Of a DNA stretch of 64,000 nt, positions 10,774 to 24,900 are shown piece after piece. Source of the DNA: Rhynochetos jubatus (lineage: Eukaryota > Chordata > Aves > Eurypygiformes > Rhynochetidae). A program made the position numbers and the translations under genes. Position 1 is the stretch's first letter, and each line of letters begins with the position of its first letter. The DNA lies in contig CM050651.1 of NCBI GenBank assembly GCA_027574665.1, positions 8,247,501 through 8,311,500 of the forward strand, written 5' to 3'. Below the pieces are notes generated by a model, which saw only the letters and a list, made by a program, of their open reading frames with translations, was not told where the DNA came from and ran no database searches.

Positions 10774-13700
10774 GATCTAATGAAAAAAAAACCAGTGAAC
10801 AAGACAGTCTGTATGAAAGGACAGTACAAAAATGTGTGTTGCGCTGAACCTTAATGCTCTCTCCTGTGTGGTGGTGTACTGTGAGGATGTGAACAACTAT
10901 GGGGTGTTAATGCTAGATGTCTGGCAAAATGCTACTTGCCTTCAGTGTAACTTACAACAGTTTAATACAGTTTCTGTGCTGATTTTCACTTGCGTGTGCT
11001 GTGGGTCTGTTAATCTATAAGAATGTACGTTTGTCATGTGTTTTGTAGAGACTTTCAGTAATGCAACATTTGTCTACCTTTTAATTATTCAGTACCATGA
11101 TTTATTTTGTACTCAGAAATGATAGAGGCAGGGCACCAACTGAAAACCATGCCAGTTCATGGGTGAGATGGGCGTGCTTTTACAAAAATAGTTTCTCAAG
11201 AGGTTAAAAAGAATCTGCCAACTGTGCTTGTATTTCCAGCTCAGTGAAAGTGAAGTTGCAGAAGGTAAATTGGTATTTCATAAACTCACTCTTGTGAGAG
11301 CATCTCGATTCTGATGGCGCTTGTGATTCCTAGTACGTGGATGTAGTGTGTTAACTGGTGCTTTAGACTTCTGAGGCTAGATTTCATAGCAAATGCTGTG
11401 CTCTCTAGACTGTTAGAAAGTTGAGCATTGCCTGAAGCTTAAGTACTTTGTGGCATGTTTCTCTTTAGGCTTTTCCCTTAAATCCGTGGAGTTAATGGGT
11501 CACATAGCAATAGTTAGTGTTTCTGCAAGAGCAAGTTGTATGTTCTTCTTTCATTGTATGGAAGCACTGCATACAGACTGAACATAATACCGTTTAAGGT
11601 TTTAACCTTTTCAGTTTAAATTACCATAAGAAAGTTTCCTTAAGGCATTTTAATAATGACAACTTACATAGACCTTTTTGTATTCTACTTCTATAGGCAT
11701 TAACATTTTGCCTTTAATCTATGTGGCTCAGTCTTAAACCTTACAGGTTTTCCTATAAGCTGTTTAGTTAGATGGACCTTCATAGCTATTCTCACTTGTT
11801 AATTATTTCCCTTCACTCCTGTTTTCTATGCACATGTTCATAGCTTGTGGAAGGGTTTAAGTTTCTATTCTTTTCTTCCTTTTTAATGAAAAAAAAAAAT
11901 GAAAAGGATTTGGTGGATTGTGAAGTAAAAAGGACTTAGTGTGTCTAATATACTGGGAAAAGATAGTATTGAAATATCGCCTTCTGAAAGTGTTTAATGC
12001 ATTGAAGAGGTTTCGGTTTCTTCGGTGTAATGATGTGTACAATACACTGGGAATGGTGAGAAATCGTCTGTCTTTGTCTAGGAGCAGGAATATTTTGAAT
12101 AGCTATTGTGGAAACACTTTGTGATTTAGGAATTACTGCTCAAAAAGAAAGAATTAGGGGAAAAAAAGCAAGTGTGATGAAAAAAATTAGGAAAATACGT
12201 TGAAACAGGTGTTTAGTTAAACAGGTGTTCAAAGGTATTGCAGAGGAGGTGCTGCACAGAATGTAGGTGAGAGGCTCCTGGTACACTTGATGACGTCAAA
12301 ATGTAATGGGATAGCATGAAAGAGCTGAAAATGAGATCAGAAGGCAGACGGGGGAATCTACATAGCTGATGAAGTGAAAGGGGCAAACCCAGTTGCCATC
12401 AAAGTCCTCTCTCTGCGCGTGTTTGCAGACAGCTGCACACAAAGCAAGGGCCAAGTAGTCTTTTGGTTTTGATAGAAGGCGATCAAACCTCTTGGCTCAG
12501 TTTTGGGGAGTGGGAGGAAGAGTGGGAATAAAGGATCATGCGTGAGTGGCCTTTCAGTCCGCAGCCCATCCGTGTCTTTTCCCTTGGTTTTTTGTCCCTT
12601 CTTTGTGACATTAATAAGAGGTGGTAATGCGGGTTTGTGGAGAAGGGGACATGAGCATCTGGCTGCACAGATGCAAGCTTGTGTGCTGAAGATCGGTGAT
12701 ACCTGAGTAGACAAGACATTAGGAAAGGGGCATGGCACCGTTCTATTTAAGGTTATTCAGGGAGTCGAGGAGTTGCCCAGGAAGAAACAGAAACCTGTCC
12801 AGACGCTCTAGGTTGGTTAAGGAAAATACCAGCAGTGTAGAGATGACAGTAACAGGCAGATATGCATGAGGAAATACTGTTAAGAATGGGATTACAGCAT
12901 GATTTCCATCTTAAAGCAGTTAATTAACAAATCTTGGTTTAACTGCAGCAGCTCTCCTGCAGAGATGGTGAGCATGATACAATCACTAAGCTGCCTGTTC
13001 TTTTTCTACACTATCATGAAGTAGAATTCAACAGGCCACTGGAAAAAAGCTGTTTGTAGGTAAAGTGCAGCTGATCCACAATAAGAAAAACTGTGTCTGA
13101 TGTGACTTTACTACAGTAGCGTAATTGAGTATCAACTCTGCCTCCTTTAGCAGGTGGAAACTTTAGTCAAGGACACAAAGTTTAAGAGGAATGTTCTGAA
13201 CCCATAGAAGCCTTGCTGTTGCACTGCGTACCTAACGGCAGTGGTACAGACACACGGTAGTCTTGACTAGTCTAGAAACACTCGGTAAACTTGCCAAACT
13301 TTTGTTGCGTTCCATTGGAAGTTGCATGTGTCAGTTTGGTTCCACTTGCTTTATTTTATATTGGAGAGTCTTGCTGCTTCCTTTCCTTCAGCTTCGTTCC
13401 ACTTTCTCTTAACAAGTGAAGAAAAAAGATTATTTTCTTCCCCCCGGAAGATTTTTAGCAGGTACTGCATGTTCAAGTTACGTTTGATTTTTATGACTTC
13501 AGGTATACGTTTTTCTTTAGAACTTCCTTCTATTTTAAGTTATGATAATGTTGCCATCCACCATAAATGTTTTCTGTATAACTTGTTGGGGAGGGGGGAA
13601 GGATGTAGTTTCTGTCACTTTTTCTATCGTAGTTAAGGCTAAAAATAGATCTTGCTAAATGCATCACTGCTGTAAAATGATAAAACCAGGTTCACATGGT

Positions 13701-14957
13701 GCTAGCCTAACATTGTTTTTTAAAGTAAATTGCAGAGAGGGTACAGAGAGGATCAATAGGAAATTTATAGTCAGAGAAACTGTATCTGCTTGGGGGAGGG
13801 GGGGGGAAAGACCCAAACCACAAGGTAACTAATATGGAGCCAGAGTGATGCATGAGGAGCATATGCTGTGAATTCTACTTTGGGAAGTATGGGAGAATAA
13901 TTTTGAATGGGACACGTGAAAGCTGCTCCATCTGTTGCCTCTTCAGCTAAGGCAGTGGAATTAAAAGGTTAGGATAGTCCTTTTTACTTGAGAAAAGAAG
14001 ATGGAAAAAGATACGTGGTAATGCAAACACCGGAGGAAAGCTGTCTTAAGTGCTTGACTAGTAAGGTAAAATCTTAACAGACTTTCTGGTATTTGTGCAG
14101 AGGATTTTCTGAAAATGAGGTCGGACAGTATAATCCTGCAATCAGTGCAACAGTTGAAGTGTGGGGTGCTTTATGATGTGCAAGAAATGAAAAGACAGGT
14201 GTAGAGTGACTTGATTAGGGAATGATCAAGGTTTCAAAATGTATGTTGTTGTTAACTCTGGTTCCTCCAGACAGGCAATTCAAGAACCCCCTGTTCTGAA
14301 GAAACAACTTACTGCTGCTTCTTCATCAGTAATTTTTTTTTTTTTAATTAAATGCATAAGAAAATCTAGTGAATTTGAGGATTGTCAGACTGAACTGCAG
14401 TAATAACAGTGACTGGTTTTGTGTCATGTCCATTATGCTATTGTCTTTTGTTACATGGTCATGGAATAATAGAACGTTGGGCTGGCTGGTCAGTAAACTA
14501 GAATACAGCCTGACAAAAGCCCCACAACTGAATGTATTCAGTGCAGTTTTCTACCTGTCTCATTTGGGTGGCTTTGTTTGTTTCTGGTGGCTAGCATTTT
14601 CTCATATCAGCAAATACAATTGTATACATGGAAAGCAGTATCTGTTTCTTCAGTTGTGTTTATGCTCTGCATAAATCAGGACAGAAGAAATGGATCTTGT
14701 CTACCTCCAAAATGTAGAATGATACCAAAAACTTAATCCCTGTAAAGATACATGAATTTCAATTTGGTTATATACTGATGTGTTTAGGTGACACTGCTTA
14801 TAGAAGAAGATGTATTTTTGTTTAACAAATAAATACTAAATTTTATATGGCTGAGGAACCAGGTAGTTAAAAGGAAATCTGAAGAGACTATGTATTTCAC
14901 TTTGTACCTTTGGTTTCATAAATTATTTAAAACTTTGTACTTTTAACACGTTCTGTT

Positions 14958-14995
14958 GCATATATAAACTCGTTAGGCATATATAAACTCGTTAG
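14958..14995 (+). repeat. Perfect 19-base tandem duplication
   Basis: GCATATATAAACTCGTTAG occurs twice in direct succession (14958-14976 and 14977-14995) with no mismatch. Perfect identity suggests a recent slippage event. Copy number may vary among individuals. Confidence 0.95.
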
Positions 14996-17334
14996 TTTTC
15001 TTATTGTGGTACCCCACTCCAATATGTTACATTTCAACCACAGACATCTGAATATTTACGAAGTAAGTTACCATCCTAACTTGACAGGTATGAAAAATAA
15101 GGCGCAGTGTAGGTAATTCTCTCACTTCAATTAATGAAAGCACCAAATCAGATTCACTGAAAACTTTCATCTCATGCATTTGATGTAAAGTGTACTTTTC
15201 TGACAACCCTACTTTCTTCTTTCCTCAGGAAAGAGATTGTATTAAGCATCAATAAATTTCTTATCATTTGTTTCCACAATTCAAAGAAAAACAGTGATTT
15301 TTGACACTAGTAAGAGAGCTTTTAAACAACGCCTGGTGATCGACAAATCCCAGGGGTACATATAAGTAACAGCAACTTAGACAAAGACTCAAAAACTGTG
15401 AGTGGAGGAGCAGAGGAAATAGGGTTATTATTCATATAGGGTCATGGGACGGACAGAGAGGAAGATAAGTGCGGTAGTTAATCAAGTGCCTTAGGTGTCT
15501 TTATACTAATGGAAAAAGGTCTGTTGTAAACAAGCAAAACTGGAAATATTAGTACACAGTCAAGGTTGATTTAAATGCTCTAAAAGATCTGTCAGGATAA
15601 CCTGTGTAACTGGTATGTTTCAAAAAAACCCAAAACAACCCCAAACCCCAAGCAGCTTGTTTAGGAGTTGCTTTGTATATCCTATGCTTGCTTGTAACTC
15701 TAGAGAAAAAAGCTACCGAAAAATAAAAGGCGTACACTACATGTGGTGATAGTTTTACATGTGTGGTATCTGCTTCAAGGTTTGTTGGTAAAAGTGTTAT
15801 CTTTTATGGACTGTACATAAAGCTACCTACCGACTACCCTATTAGTATCTAATGGTTTACCTGCTTTGGCAAAGTATCGTAGTTGTTAGTAATTAAGAGA
15901 GATTCCCACACCTTTAAACCATGGCTTTCCTAAAACATGAAAGTTTTACTCTACCAAAGCAGCAAAATCAAGTAAGCTAAGCTTCTTTAAAATATCAAAT
16001 GGAGTTAGCCAAGGCATAGAATTTGGAAAATTTGAATAACAAATAGATAAACATCAGCAGGGAAAGCATGATATGACTGCAAAGTGATTAAATGCATGGT
16101 ACTTAGAAGAGGAGGAGAAAGAAGGACATACTAAACATAGTGGACTTGGAGATAGTGATGACCTCAGATAATTTCTGGGTAAGATCTCATGAACACAAGT
16201 GTCATGAAAGAACGAAATCAGCTGGAAAGAAGACTGGGGTCTCAAAGCAGTATATTAAATGTCCAGTTTCAGAAAACCAAGCTTCTCATCATTCGTGTTA
16301 AACACTAGGAGGAAGACTGCAGGAAAAAAAAGTAGATCAGCTACTGAATATGAAAGTAAGAGTAGTGTGAAAATGAGGGCAAACTGAAAGGTCAAGGTGC
16401 ACTGTTCATGTTTCCTGCGAAGTGTGGTTTTTTTTGTAATAAGAAGTAATTCCATACATACGTTAAGAGAAGGAAGATAATATCCACCAAGTGTTGGTCT
16501 GTTATTCACTGGAGAGGAAAAACTGGTAGCACTGGGAAAGCTAAGGTGTTCGGCTTGTGTATGTTGTACTTTCTTACAAGCAGTCTTGCAGTCAGCTAAC
16601 AATTAAAACTAGCAACAAAGAAGTAATGTTATGGAAAAACATATCCCAGACAAAAAAAAACCCCAAACAACCCAAACCAACCCAACCCCCCTATAGAGTA
16701 GGAGAGATGTTTTCAAACTGTTCAGCCTATGAACTGGTTACCTTCAAAGGACAGGTTATCTTTATCAGGGCGGCTGAAAATTCAGACTTGAAAGAAAAAG
16801 AGGTATGTTTAATGCCTTGCTTTAAAAAGGGACAAAAAGGCACTGGGGAACTACAAGTGTGTCAATTGAAATAAAAAATGCCAGAACAAATAATCAGACA
16901 AACTGTTTGCCAACAGCTGGAGGGTAACAAAGAGTTGAAAAACAGCTAGCGTGGTGTGACATGGTTTGGCTTTGACAGACCTAATCGACCTCTTTTGGTA
17001 GGAGACAGCGTAATAGTACTTGTGGATAAGGAATAATGATAAATGTAATTTTGACTCCAGGAAGACTTTGATGCTAACGTGAGACTCGTGCAAACAGGCT
17101 ACATGCAGGGTAGAACTGTATTTGGCTGCATGCGAACAGAGTTAAGTGACTGTACTTAATTATCAGCAGTTCATTTTCAAACTGGCAGCACATCATATTG
17201 GGTTTCCTAGGGGTCTCTCCTGCATCTGTCTCTCTTCAGTGTGTTCCTTAATGGTCTGGCTGACTGAGTGGAGGGGATAGTTATACATTTTTGGATACTA
17301 CTAGCTTCCTTGTAATGAGCCTTGTGTTATTCAT

Positions 17335-17590
17335 GGGACACGAGTAATGGGGCAAGAGGTACAAGGCTTAACTTGCAGGAAAACAGGTTAAAGTGAGACA
17401 CAGCGGGGGAAGGGGAAAACTTCCCACTTACAAGAATAGTGAAGCGTGGGAATAGATTGCTTGGAGACAAGGGTTGATCAGTGGAAGTCTTTAGGAATGC
17501 CTAGACCAGGATCCCTCAGGGATGACAGGTGTAGAGCTGATCCAGCTGTAGGTGGGGAAGTGGACTAGATGACCTCTCCGCCTTTAAAAT
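17335..17590 (+). mobile_element. Old CR1 LINE 3' fragment
   Basis: On the + strand the order of landmarks matches an ancient CR1 3' end: CACGAGTAATGGGGC, then GGAAAACTTCCCACTTAC, AGTGAAGCGTGGGAATAGAT, CAGGGATGACAGG and finally GTGGACTAGATGACCTCTCC. The GGACTAGATGACCTCT block is the diagnostic part just before the CCCTTCCA tail of CR1, which is decayed here into ACCTCTCCGCCTTTAAAAT. No coding capacity remains. Confidence 0.75.
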
Positions 17591-18499
17591 ATACAACTGG
17601 GAGAGTCTGTGTGGAATAAATGGCTATTTTATGTGATGTGTTTGGGAAAATGTTTGCCTTGTTTTCTGTTCTCTCCTCCTCTTTGCCTTTGGTCAGGACT
17701 CTGTATGTCGGAGTCCGAGTATTTTAGAACACACTGTGTATGTTAGCACATATGGCAAATACATTCTGTTTAAAAATATATATAGGCAACCTGCTCATGG
17801 TAGCAGGTGTGAATGGTTTTCAGCTACAGTTGTCTGTCCTTTATAACAGACGAGTTGTTTGCGAACTGTTCTAGGTAGTTCAATTAACACACCAAAATAC
17901 TTGCTCCTAAGGTTTCTGTTTTCGAAAATGTTGAGGAAATCCACCAACAGATCTGCTGGCAATTCTTTATCGACAGAAATCACCTGTGTTTGTGTGTGAG
18001 ACAGTAGGAGGTCTCTCATCAGTACACAGGGGTCCAGCATGCTCTGTTTATGTGTGACCGATGGCTCAGGTTCTGTGATAAACTCTTCTTTTGCCTGGCC
18101 TGGTGCCCTGGAGCTAGCTTCTGTGCTCTCCTGGGACTGCAAGCCTGCTGTGCAATTACAGATAAAATTCAGGTTGCTACAAGACGTTGCAAAATCAGGT
18201 ACTGAATTGCACAAGACTTGCCTGCTGGTTCTAATTCACCACTTCTGAAAAAACCCCATACCCCAGATTTACATCCATGTACTGTACCTAGAGCTTTCCC
18301 AATAGGTGATTTTCAGGTTTGTGTGTGTTTGGTTTTATTTTTCTGCTTTCTGCCTCTTCCTTCGTAAGACTAACTGTAGTTAGGTAGAACTGCTAGAGCC
18401 AGATTGTATGTCTGTGCAGCCTGTACATAAATAATTTACTAGAAACAATAACCTGTATTGTACTGTAGTCCAGGAGTGCGTATAATTCCAGTATTGCAC

Positions 18500-18910
18500 T
18501 TGCTCACGAAGTCATGATTAGTTGCAGTTTGCTTTGTCACGTTGAAAAATCGCGGAACGGGTGGCTCGGTAACCTGATCACATCCATCAGTACGTACACA
18601 GGTGTGCACACGTCGGACTGGGTCGCTTCGCTTCTGCCGTATTTCGCCATATGTTTTATTTCACAGCTTTTTGAGTGTAAGAGTGTTCTGTGCTTCACAC
18701 GCCTTGCGTTTCCACTGTTAGCGAAGAGCCCTGTGTGTATGTTTTCCGGGAATGTTACGACCAGAGTGAGCAGCTGGGTGATTAGTAAGAAGCAAAGGCC
18801 CGTATTACACGTGTATATATTGCCGAGAATTGGGGTGTTCTTGGACAGAAAGCAGCTATTGGACTTGACCATTCGAATTTGCCTTTTAATCATTAGCCAG
18901 AATGCGTTAC
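18500..18910. other. CpG-dense patch inside intron 2
   Basis: I count about 23 CpG dinucleotides in roughly 410 bases although GC content is only about 46%. That is close to the number expected without CpG loss, while the following 600 bases have only about six. Overlapping frames of 135 codons are open on both strands (18514-18921 plus, 18537-18944 minus), which mainly reflects scarcity of stop codons. It could be an unmethylated regulatory element or a relatively recent insertion. I recognise no gene or repeat family. Confidence 0.4.
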
Positions 18911-21900
18911 AAGGCAGGTGAAGATACTGTTTACTGTCAGTCACCCCTAAGACATAAATGCCTTGTCACGGGACAAAGTAAAACTCACTCACCTACTTTC
19001 AGTACTGCATGTAATTTGTAAAGATGCTGTGGTTTTTCTTTCTGTGTGAATACACCTGGTGAAAGTCTTCTCAGAAAGAGGGTAGTATTTAATTCCTGCT
19101 GCTCAGCTGATGGTCAGTTATATTAGAAGTGACATTTACTTTTTCTCCTTCTATTGCGACCTATGTCCCTTTTGCAGTTTGGAAAACAAAAGAGAAAAAT
19201 TCAGCTATTGGTAGACTACATCTGTCTGAGCTGTTGAAGGCTGTTAGAAGCTTCAGCATTATCTTCACTGGCTTCATTCTTTCAAATGCTAATCGGGAAC
19301 TGGGGTGGGAGGACATCTTTAAGGGATTATACTCTGCTAACCCACCCTGGATTATTATGATATGCAAATGAACATGCGTCAGTGAGCTCAGGATGCAGTG
19401 GGGAGCAAGGTGGGATATTTGCTGTCGTCACTTGTGAGAATTTTTTACGTATAGATGATTAAAAAAGTTTGGAGTTCTGCATTTTATTTTCTATTCTTAA
19501 ACATTTTAAAGCTTTTATGTTTATTCCATGAGCAGCGGAAGTAGTGAAAACCCTACTGGGTATAGATTTGTGCCCTTAGATGTGCCCGTGTCATGAGGTG
19601 TCTCGCAGCGGCCTGGGCTCCCCTCTGTAATGTCTGTGGGAAGCAATTCCTTCCCATTTTCCTGTCGTGCAGCATCTCCAGCTCTTAACTGCCCTAGAGA
19701 GCCTTTTCTTTCCCTGTGTGGCCCCCAGCAGTGGGCTGGGAAAGATGGAGCTTCTGCTACACCTGATTTTGAGCTGGCAGAGGCATCATCAGGTTTCCAC
19801 TCACAGGTTAGGATTTTTGCTAAGTCTCTGTGTGTGATTTTTCTATTTCCTACATTTCTGACAAAAATTACTACGCTGTGTATATATAGTTGATTTATTT
19901 ACAATTTCACTATGTACTTAATTTTCTGTGTTTTCTGACACAACACATGGAAACGAGTGGCTTAAAAATTACTTGCTAAACTGCTGTGAAATGTTGTAAA
20001 CCGCCCAGAAGGAGGAAGATGCTTGTTTGCTGTTCTGCAGATTGAGACTAGTGTTTGAAGAATCATTTATTTCGTTATACACTACGTGTTGTTAAACTCT
20101 TTATATATAAAGTCTATATATCACATAAAGACATCCACTATGTATTTAGGCATATTCCTCCAAAGTAATTCTTTGGATCAAATGTGCAAATGAGCGATTC
20201 CCTTGTAAACTACAAGCCGTTCAGATCTCATGCAGAAGACGGCACTGCATTGTCACTCTCATGTAAGGTGAACATTTTATGAAGTTCTGTTGGCAAAAAT
20301 TTGCAAATAGAATAATAAATTCAGGTAAAACTCAATGTAACCTTCATTACTGATAGTGGTTAATCAGCTCCATCATGTTGCTGGTAATCACCCAACCTAT
20401 TCATCCGATGTATTATGAATATATTTTTTTCAGCATATATTTACAATCCTCAAGGAGTTTGCAGCTGTTTTCTGTTATTGCATGTGGTCACCTACTACCA
20501 TTTCTTGTGACTCAGAACAGTGGGATTAGTATTAATTGTAAATACCACGTATGAACTGTCTGGCTGGCAGTGAATGTTGCTTTCCTATTTAAAATGGAAA
20601 TAGCCTTTAGGAAAGATGTTCTGTGTGAGTCTTGGCAGGGAGCTGCTGGTGAACTCAAGCAGGACAATGCCAACTTCCTAACATTTCAGCGCTTCCCAAA
20701 CCAGAGAAAGATGACTTGAAGCGGAGCATAGGGGCAGCCGTACCTGGCTGCAGTCAGCATCGCTTGGAGCATTTAGCACCATATTTAAAAATCGGTTTGG
20801 GATGTCTGCCTTACTTTTCTTGTGGTCATTGCCCGCAGTGGTGTGGCTTAACCTGCAGCACTGCCAATGAGAGGTTGTTCTTTCCATCCTGACAAAGTGC
20901 AACAGTAAAAAATTCAACCCAGTCTGTGGATCCATCCACATTCAGCGTGATAACGTTGCACGTGGTCCAAACCCGAAGCAGCTCAAGAGTTTGGTGTAGA
21001 AGCATTTGCCAAAAAGCAGGAAGAGAAAGTGAAGAATGCTGTGTGTGGGATAATGATATTGTCTGCTTTTTTCCAAACTTTCTTTGAAAAGAGGTCACTT
21101 TGGAAATTCCCGGCGCGGCCCTCTGGGATAGTTCTTGGCATGGGTGGCTCTAAGTGAAATACAACTGCTGAACTGTAACTGTTGGGCAGGAAGGTGACTC
21201 AAAAGGCAGCGTGTTAAGGAATTGTCATACTGGTGTAGGAAAAGAAACATAAGAGCTGTAGTTGTAGTTAAGCAGATTTACAAATCAATCATTTTTGCCA
21301 TGAAATTGGAAGTATTTTGTGTTTTGCTAGAAGTAGTAGCACTTGGACTCTAACAGATGTGTGGGGGGGTGGGTGTTTTCTTCTTTTTTTTTTCCTTGCT
21401 GCTTCTGGCTTGCTTAGGAGATGAGTTTTATACACTTGTTCCGTGTGTTTGTCAGGAGTGAATGGTAGTGGCTGGATAGAGAAAAGGGAGCCCTTTTAGG
21501 GATAAGCAATGCTCACGGTGTAACCGGCATCCCACAATTTAAGAGGGCGTATAACTATTTCCTAGCACCAGAGAAATATGAGGAACATATTCATAAGAAA
21601 CTAGGATTTATAGCTTCTTTTGCTCCTAGAACCACTCTTTGATCGTTATTTGGTGTGTGTCTTTTTTTTAGCAAGTATGTGCATTCCACTGTGTCTCGCT
21701 TCAGCCTTTTTGAACACCACTGCTATCTTTCTGCTTTGTTCTGTTGTGTCTTGGTATTTTTGTGGAGCCAGTCTAAAAATCTCTCAAGGATAATCATAAG
21801 CAGAACTTCAGCATAGTCTGTATATATTCTTTCCATATGTGGAAAATCATGTTTGCGTGAGTTCAGTCAGCTCAGTGGCAATCCTGAAGAATTCTGTGGG

Positions 21901-24900
21901 ATGGCTCATTGTTCTGAGGACTCCTTATTTGCTAGAGAGCATGTAAAACATCTTTGCTCTGCGTAAATAAGTCATTACATTGCCATTAAAATGAATACCA
22001 CCATTTAAAATACCTAATTGTGCTGTTATCTCTAGAGATTTTGTATTTTTACTGACTAATTTTATTGTTTTAAATCACGACTTCTATTTCGGAGATTTCA
22101 GTAAGGATAACCACTCCTGTACCTGTATTGAATATGAAAGTTATAAAGATAAAGCTGTTATCCTTTCAGAAGGTAATCAACTTCTAATCTTTTGAGAGGC
22201 ACTCTGCAAATTAAGCAACCTGTTACAACAACCTGGAGATGAATCACCTTTTACGGAAGTACCTTAAGACATTGTTAATTCTGTGTTGATTTATGTAATT
22301 TTCCTGTGCAAGCAAGAAGTCGTAGGGGAGTGGAATTACTAAGTCACGTTACGGAGGTAAACATGACGTGACTTCTGGCAAGTTAGCACAGTGCTTACTG
22401 TCTGAAAAGTTTCGCTATTACGTTCCTTGGCATCTACTCTGAACTCAAGAGGTATAAAATGTCTGAGAGCAGAAGTTCATGAAATAATTTCTGAGGACAC
22501 TTTAAGAGAAAGTGTTATCAGTGTCTTGTTAAGGCCAGGCCTTTAATAATATTGCTGTAAGCTGGGAGGAGCCGTTGTGTCTCATTTCTTACATGCACGT
22601 ATTATATATGTATATTTTTTTCCTAGTGGAATTTAAGCTGTGTTAAGATTCAGAAATGCAAGTATCGTGAAGTGGGGAAAAAAAGCAGGTCACGGGGAGA
22701 CGTGGGTCTGTGGAACAGCTTTCTATGAAGCACCATCGATATGCTAGGAGTCTTCTGCTTGGAAAGAAATGGCTCAGAGAGGCTGTGGTCAAAGCAGGAG
22801 ATTACAAATGGCACGGAGAAGGTGGATGTGACGTGACTGCTCACTGTCCTTTCCAGTACAAAAGCTGAAGGGTGTCAAATGAAACAGGGCTGGTTTGGAT
22901 TTTAAACTACGAAGGGAAGGTTGTTTTTTTTTTTTCATGTAACTGAGCAGCTGAAAAAGCCTTGCCACAGGGTGCCAGAAGCTTAAACGAGTTCACAGAA
23001 CGCTTGGGCAAACGTGTGGAAGCGTGGTCAGTTAAGGGGTGTTAAATGCAAAGAATGAGTCTCTGGTGTAGAAAGTCCCTGAAAGCCCTGTTTGCTGTGG
23101 GTCCCGAGAGTTCTGGGAAAATGCGGTTTAGTGGTTGCCCGGTGCTTCCATGACTCCTTCGACATCTGCTTTCAACCCTGTTTGGAGGCAGGGTGAGCCT
23201 TTTGATTTGACCTACTACAGCCGACTGCTGTGTACCGCAGGAACTGAGCAGAGTGATTTGGGACTCTTTCCCAGACAGGACGGTTTTCTTGGTGGCATTC
23301 CCAACAGGTAAATACTGACTCAAGAATCTGGCAGGATGTTCCGAAGATACCTTGTAGGCATTTCGTCACAGGGATTTTAAGTGAGATTTTAATTTAAGGT
23401 ACTGTTTCTTCATATCTTGTAATAAACATTCATACTCAAAGCGATTTCATGTAGAGGGCTATGTGAAAAGAAAGTTGGGTTTGGTAGGAGAAGAAATGAT
23501 ATGAGGAAAAAGCCTCACATAAATAGCTGAGCGGGCAAGGCAACCTTCTGGTGGGGGAAGGCGTGGAAAATGTGGTCATTTCCAACTGCCTCCTTTCATT
23601 GTGGGGTTGGCATCACTTAGGAAAGTAATTTTAACCTTATGGCTACTTTAATTTCCTGTTCTGTAAATTGGTAGCTGCTTAACTTCCCAGCTTAGTGAGC
23701 AGTGGTTTTAGCAGTACTTCAGGCATCTTCTAAAGGAGTACCAAAGTATTCTCGGTAGTCTTGTGCATCTGGGGGAAAAAAAAAAAGGGTGTGGGGAGCA
23801 TTGTTAGGGATTTAAAATCCATCTAATAATGTTTTCAGGACACAAGTATTTTGTATTTCCTTATTATACCTGTGGGGAGTTTTCTCCAAGTGTAGCAGAT
23901 CCAAGTGTAATAGTTTTCTCAGCTAGATTCTACTGTTAGTGTTGGGCATGAAAGATGCACCACGCTGTTTTCATTTTCCATGTTTCACAGTCAGAAAAAC
24001 AGAAAATAACCAACCTTTCACTAACAGGGTTTACGAATCGTTTCTGAAGTGGGTTGCGTTCTTCCATGAACAGGCAAGATTTGCCTGTATTGCAGTTTGA
24101 ATGCTTGCTAGGTAATAATGTGTTCACCAAAGTTGTCTGAGGATAAATTAGTTCAGTAAAAAAAAATGAAAAATTATTATGGTCTTGAGTAAGACAAAAA
24201 AATACTGACTGTGTGCATGCCTTCTGGACGTGTGTAAATAACAAATCTACAAAGGACGTTAAACTGGTAGATACGTATTCTTCTCACCTTGTTTCATTTT
24301 CTGAATCTTTCTACTCTAAATTCAAAAGTTTACTTGCCAAGTGTATTTAAAGACTCTTAGTGAAACTTACGGCCCTAAATCATTATGAATTTTCCCAAAA
24401 AACAGTAGCATAGCATGGAAATACTGGATAAACCTGTGACATTTATGTAGCAGCTCTTTAAAGATACATCTAAGTGCAGAGTTAGATATATCCTTAAGGA
24501 GTCCCGTTAAGGGGGACAACAATACATGAAAATTTGAGATTTTTAGCTGCGCCATCAGATGTGTTGGTACAGCTGCTAGCATCCCGAGGATGCAGATAAT
24601 CCTTTTCCAGTAATAAGAACCTGGCATCCTCAATATAATTAAAAACTAATACATTAAAGTCACTACCAAATGCCTCAGTCTGCTACTAAATCAATTTGCA
24701 TTTCATTTGTGAAGGTATGGCAGAAATTCTGTTCTTTGTAACACTGTTATTCATTCAGACTTGAACTCTGAGCTTTGATGGTTCATGTGTCTTTTATTTA
24801 AATTTTTGTTTCATGACCAAATATTGTTTGCTGTTAGTTCCTGATAAGCCAGAACGGCAGATTTGGGGGAGACAGCAGTAGTGAGGTTCTTAAACTTTAG

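Noticed and set aside
14450-14490. Possible CR1 tail (CATGGAATAATAGAACGTTG)
   Set aside because: Only a weak resemblance to the terminal octamer region; the neighbouring CCCTTCCAACCC block is missing.
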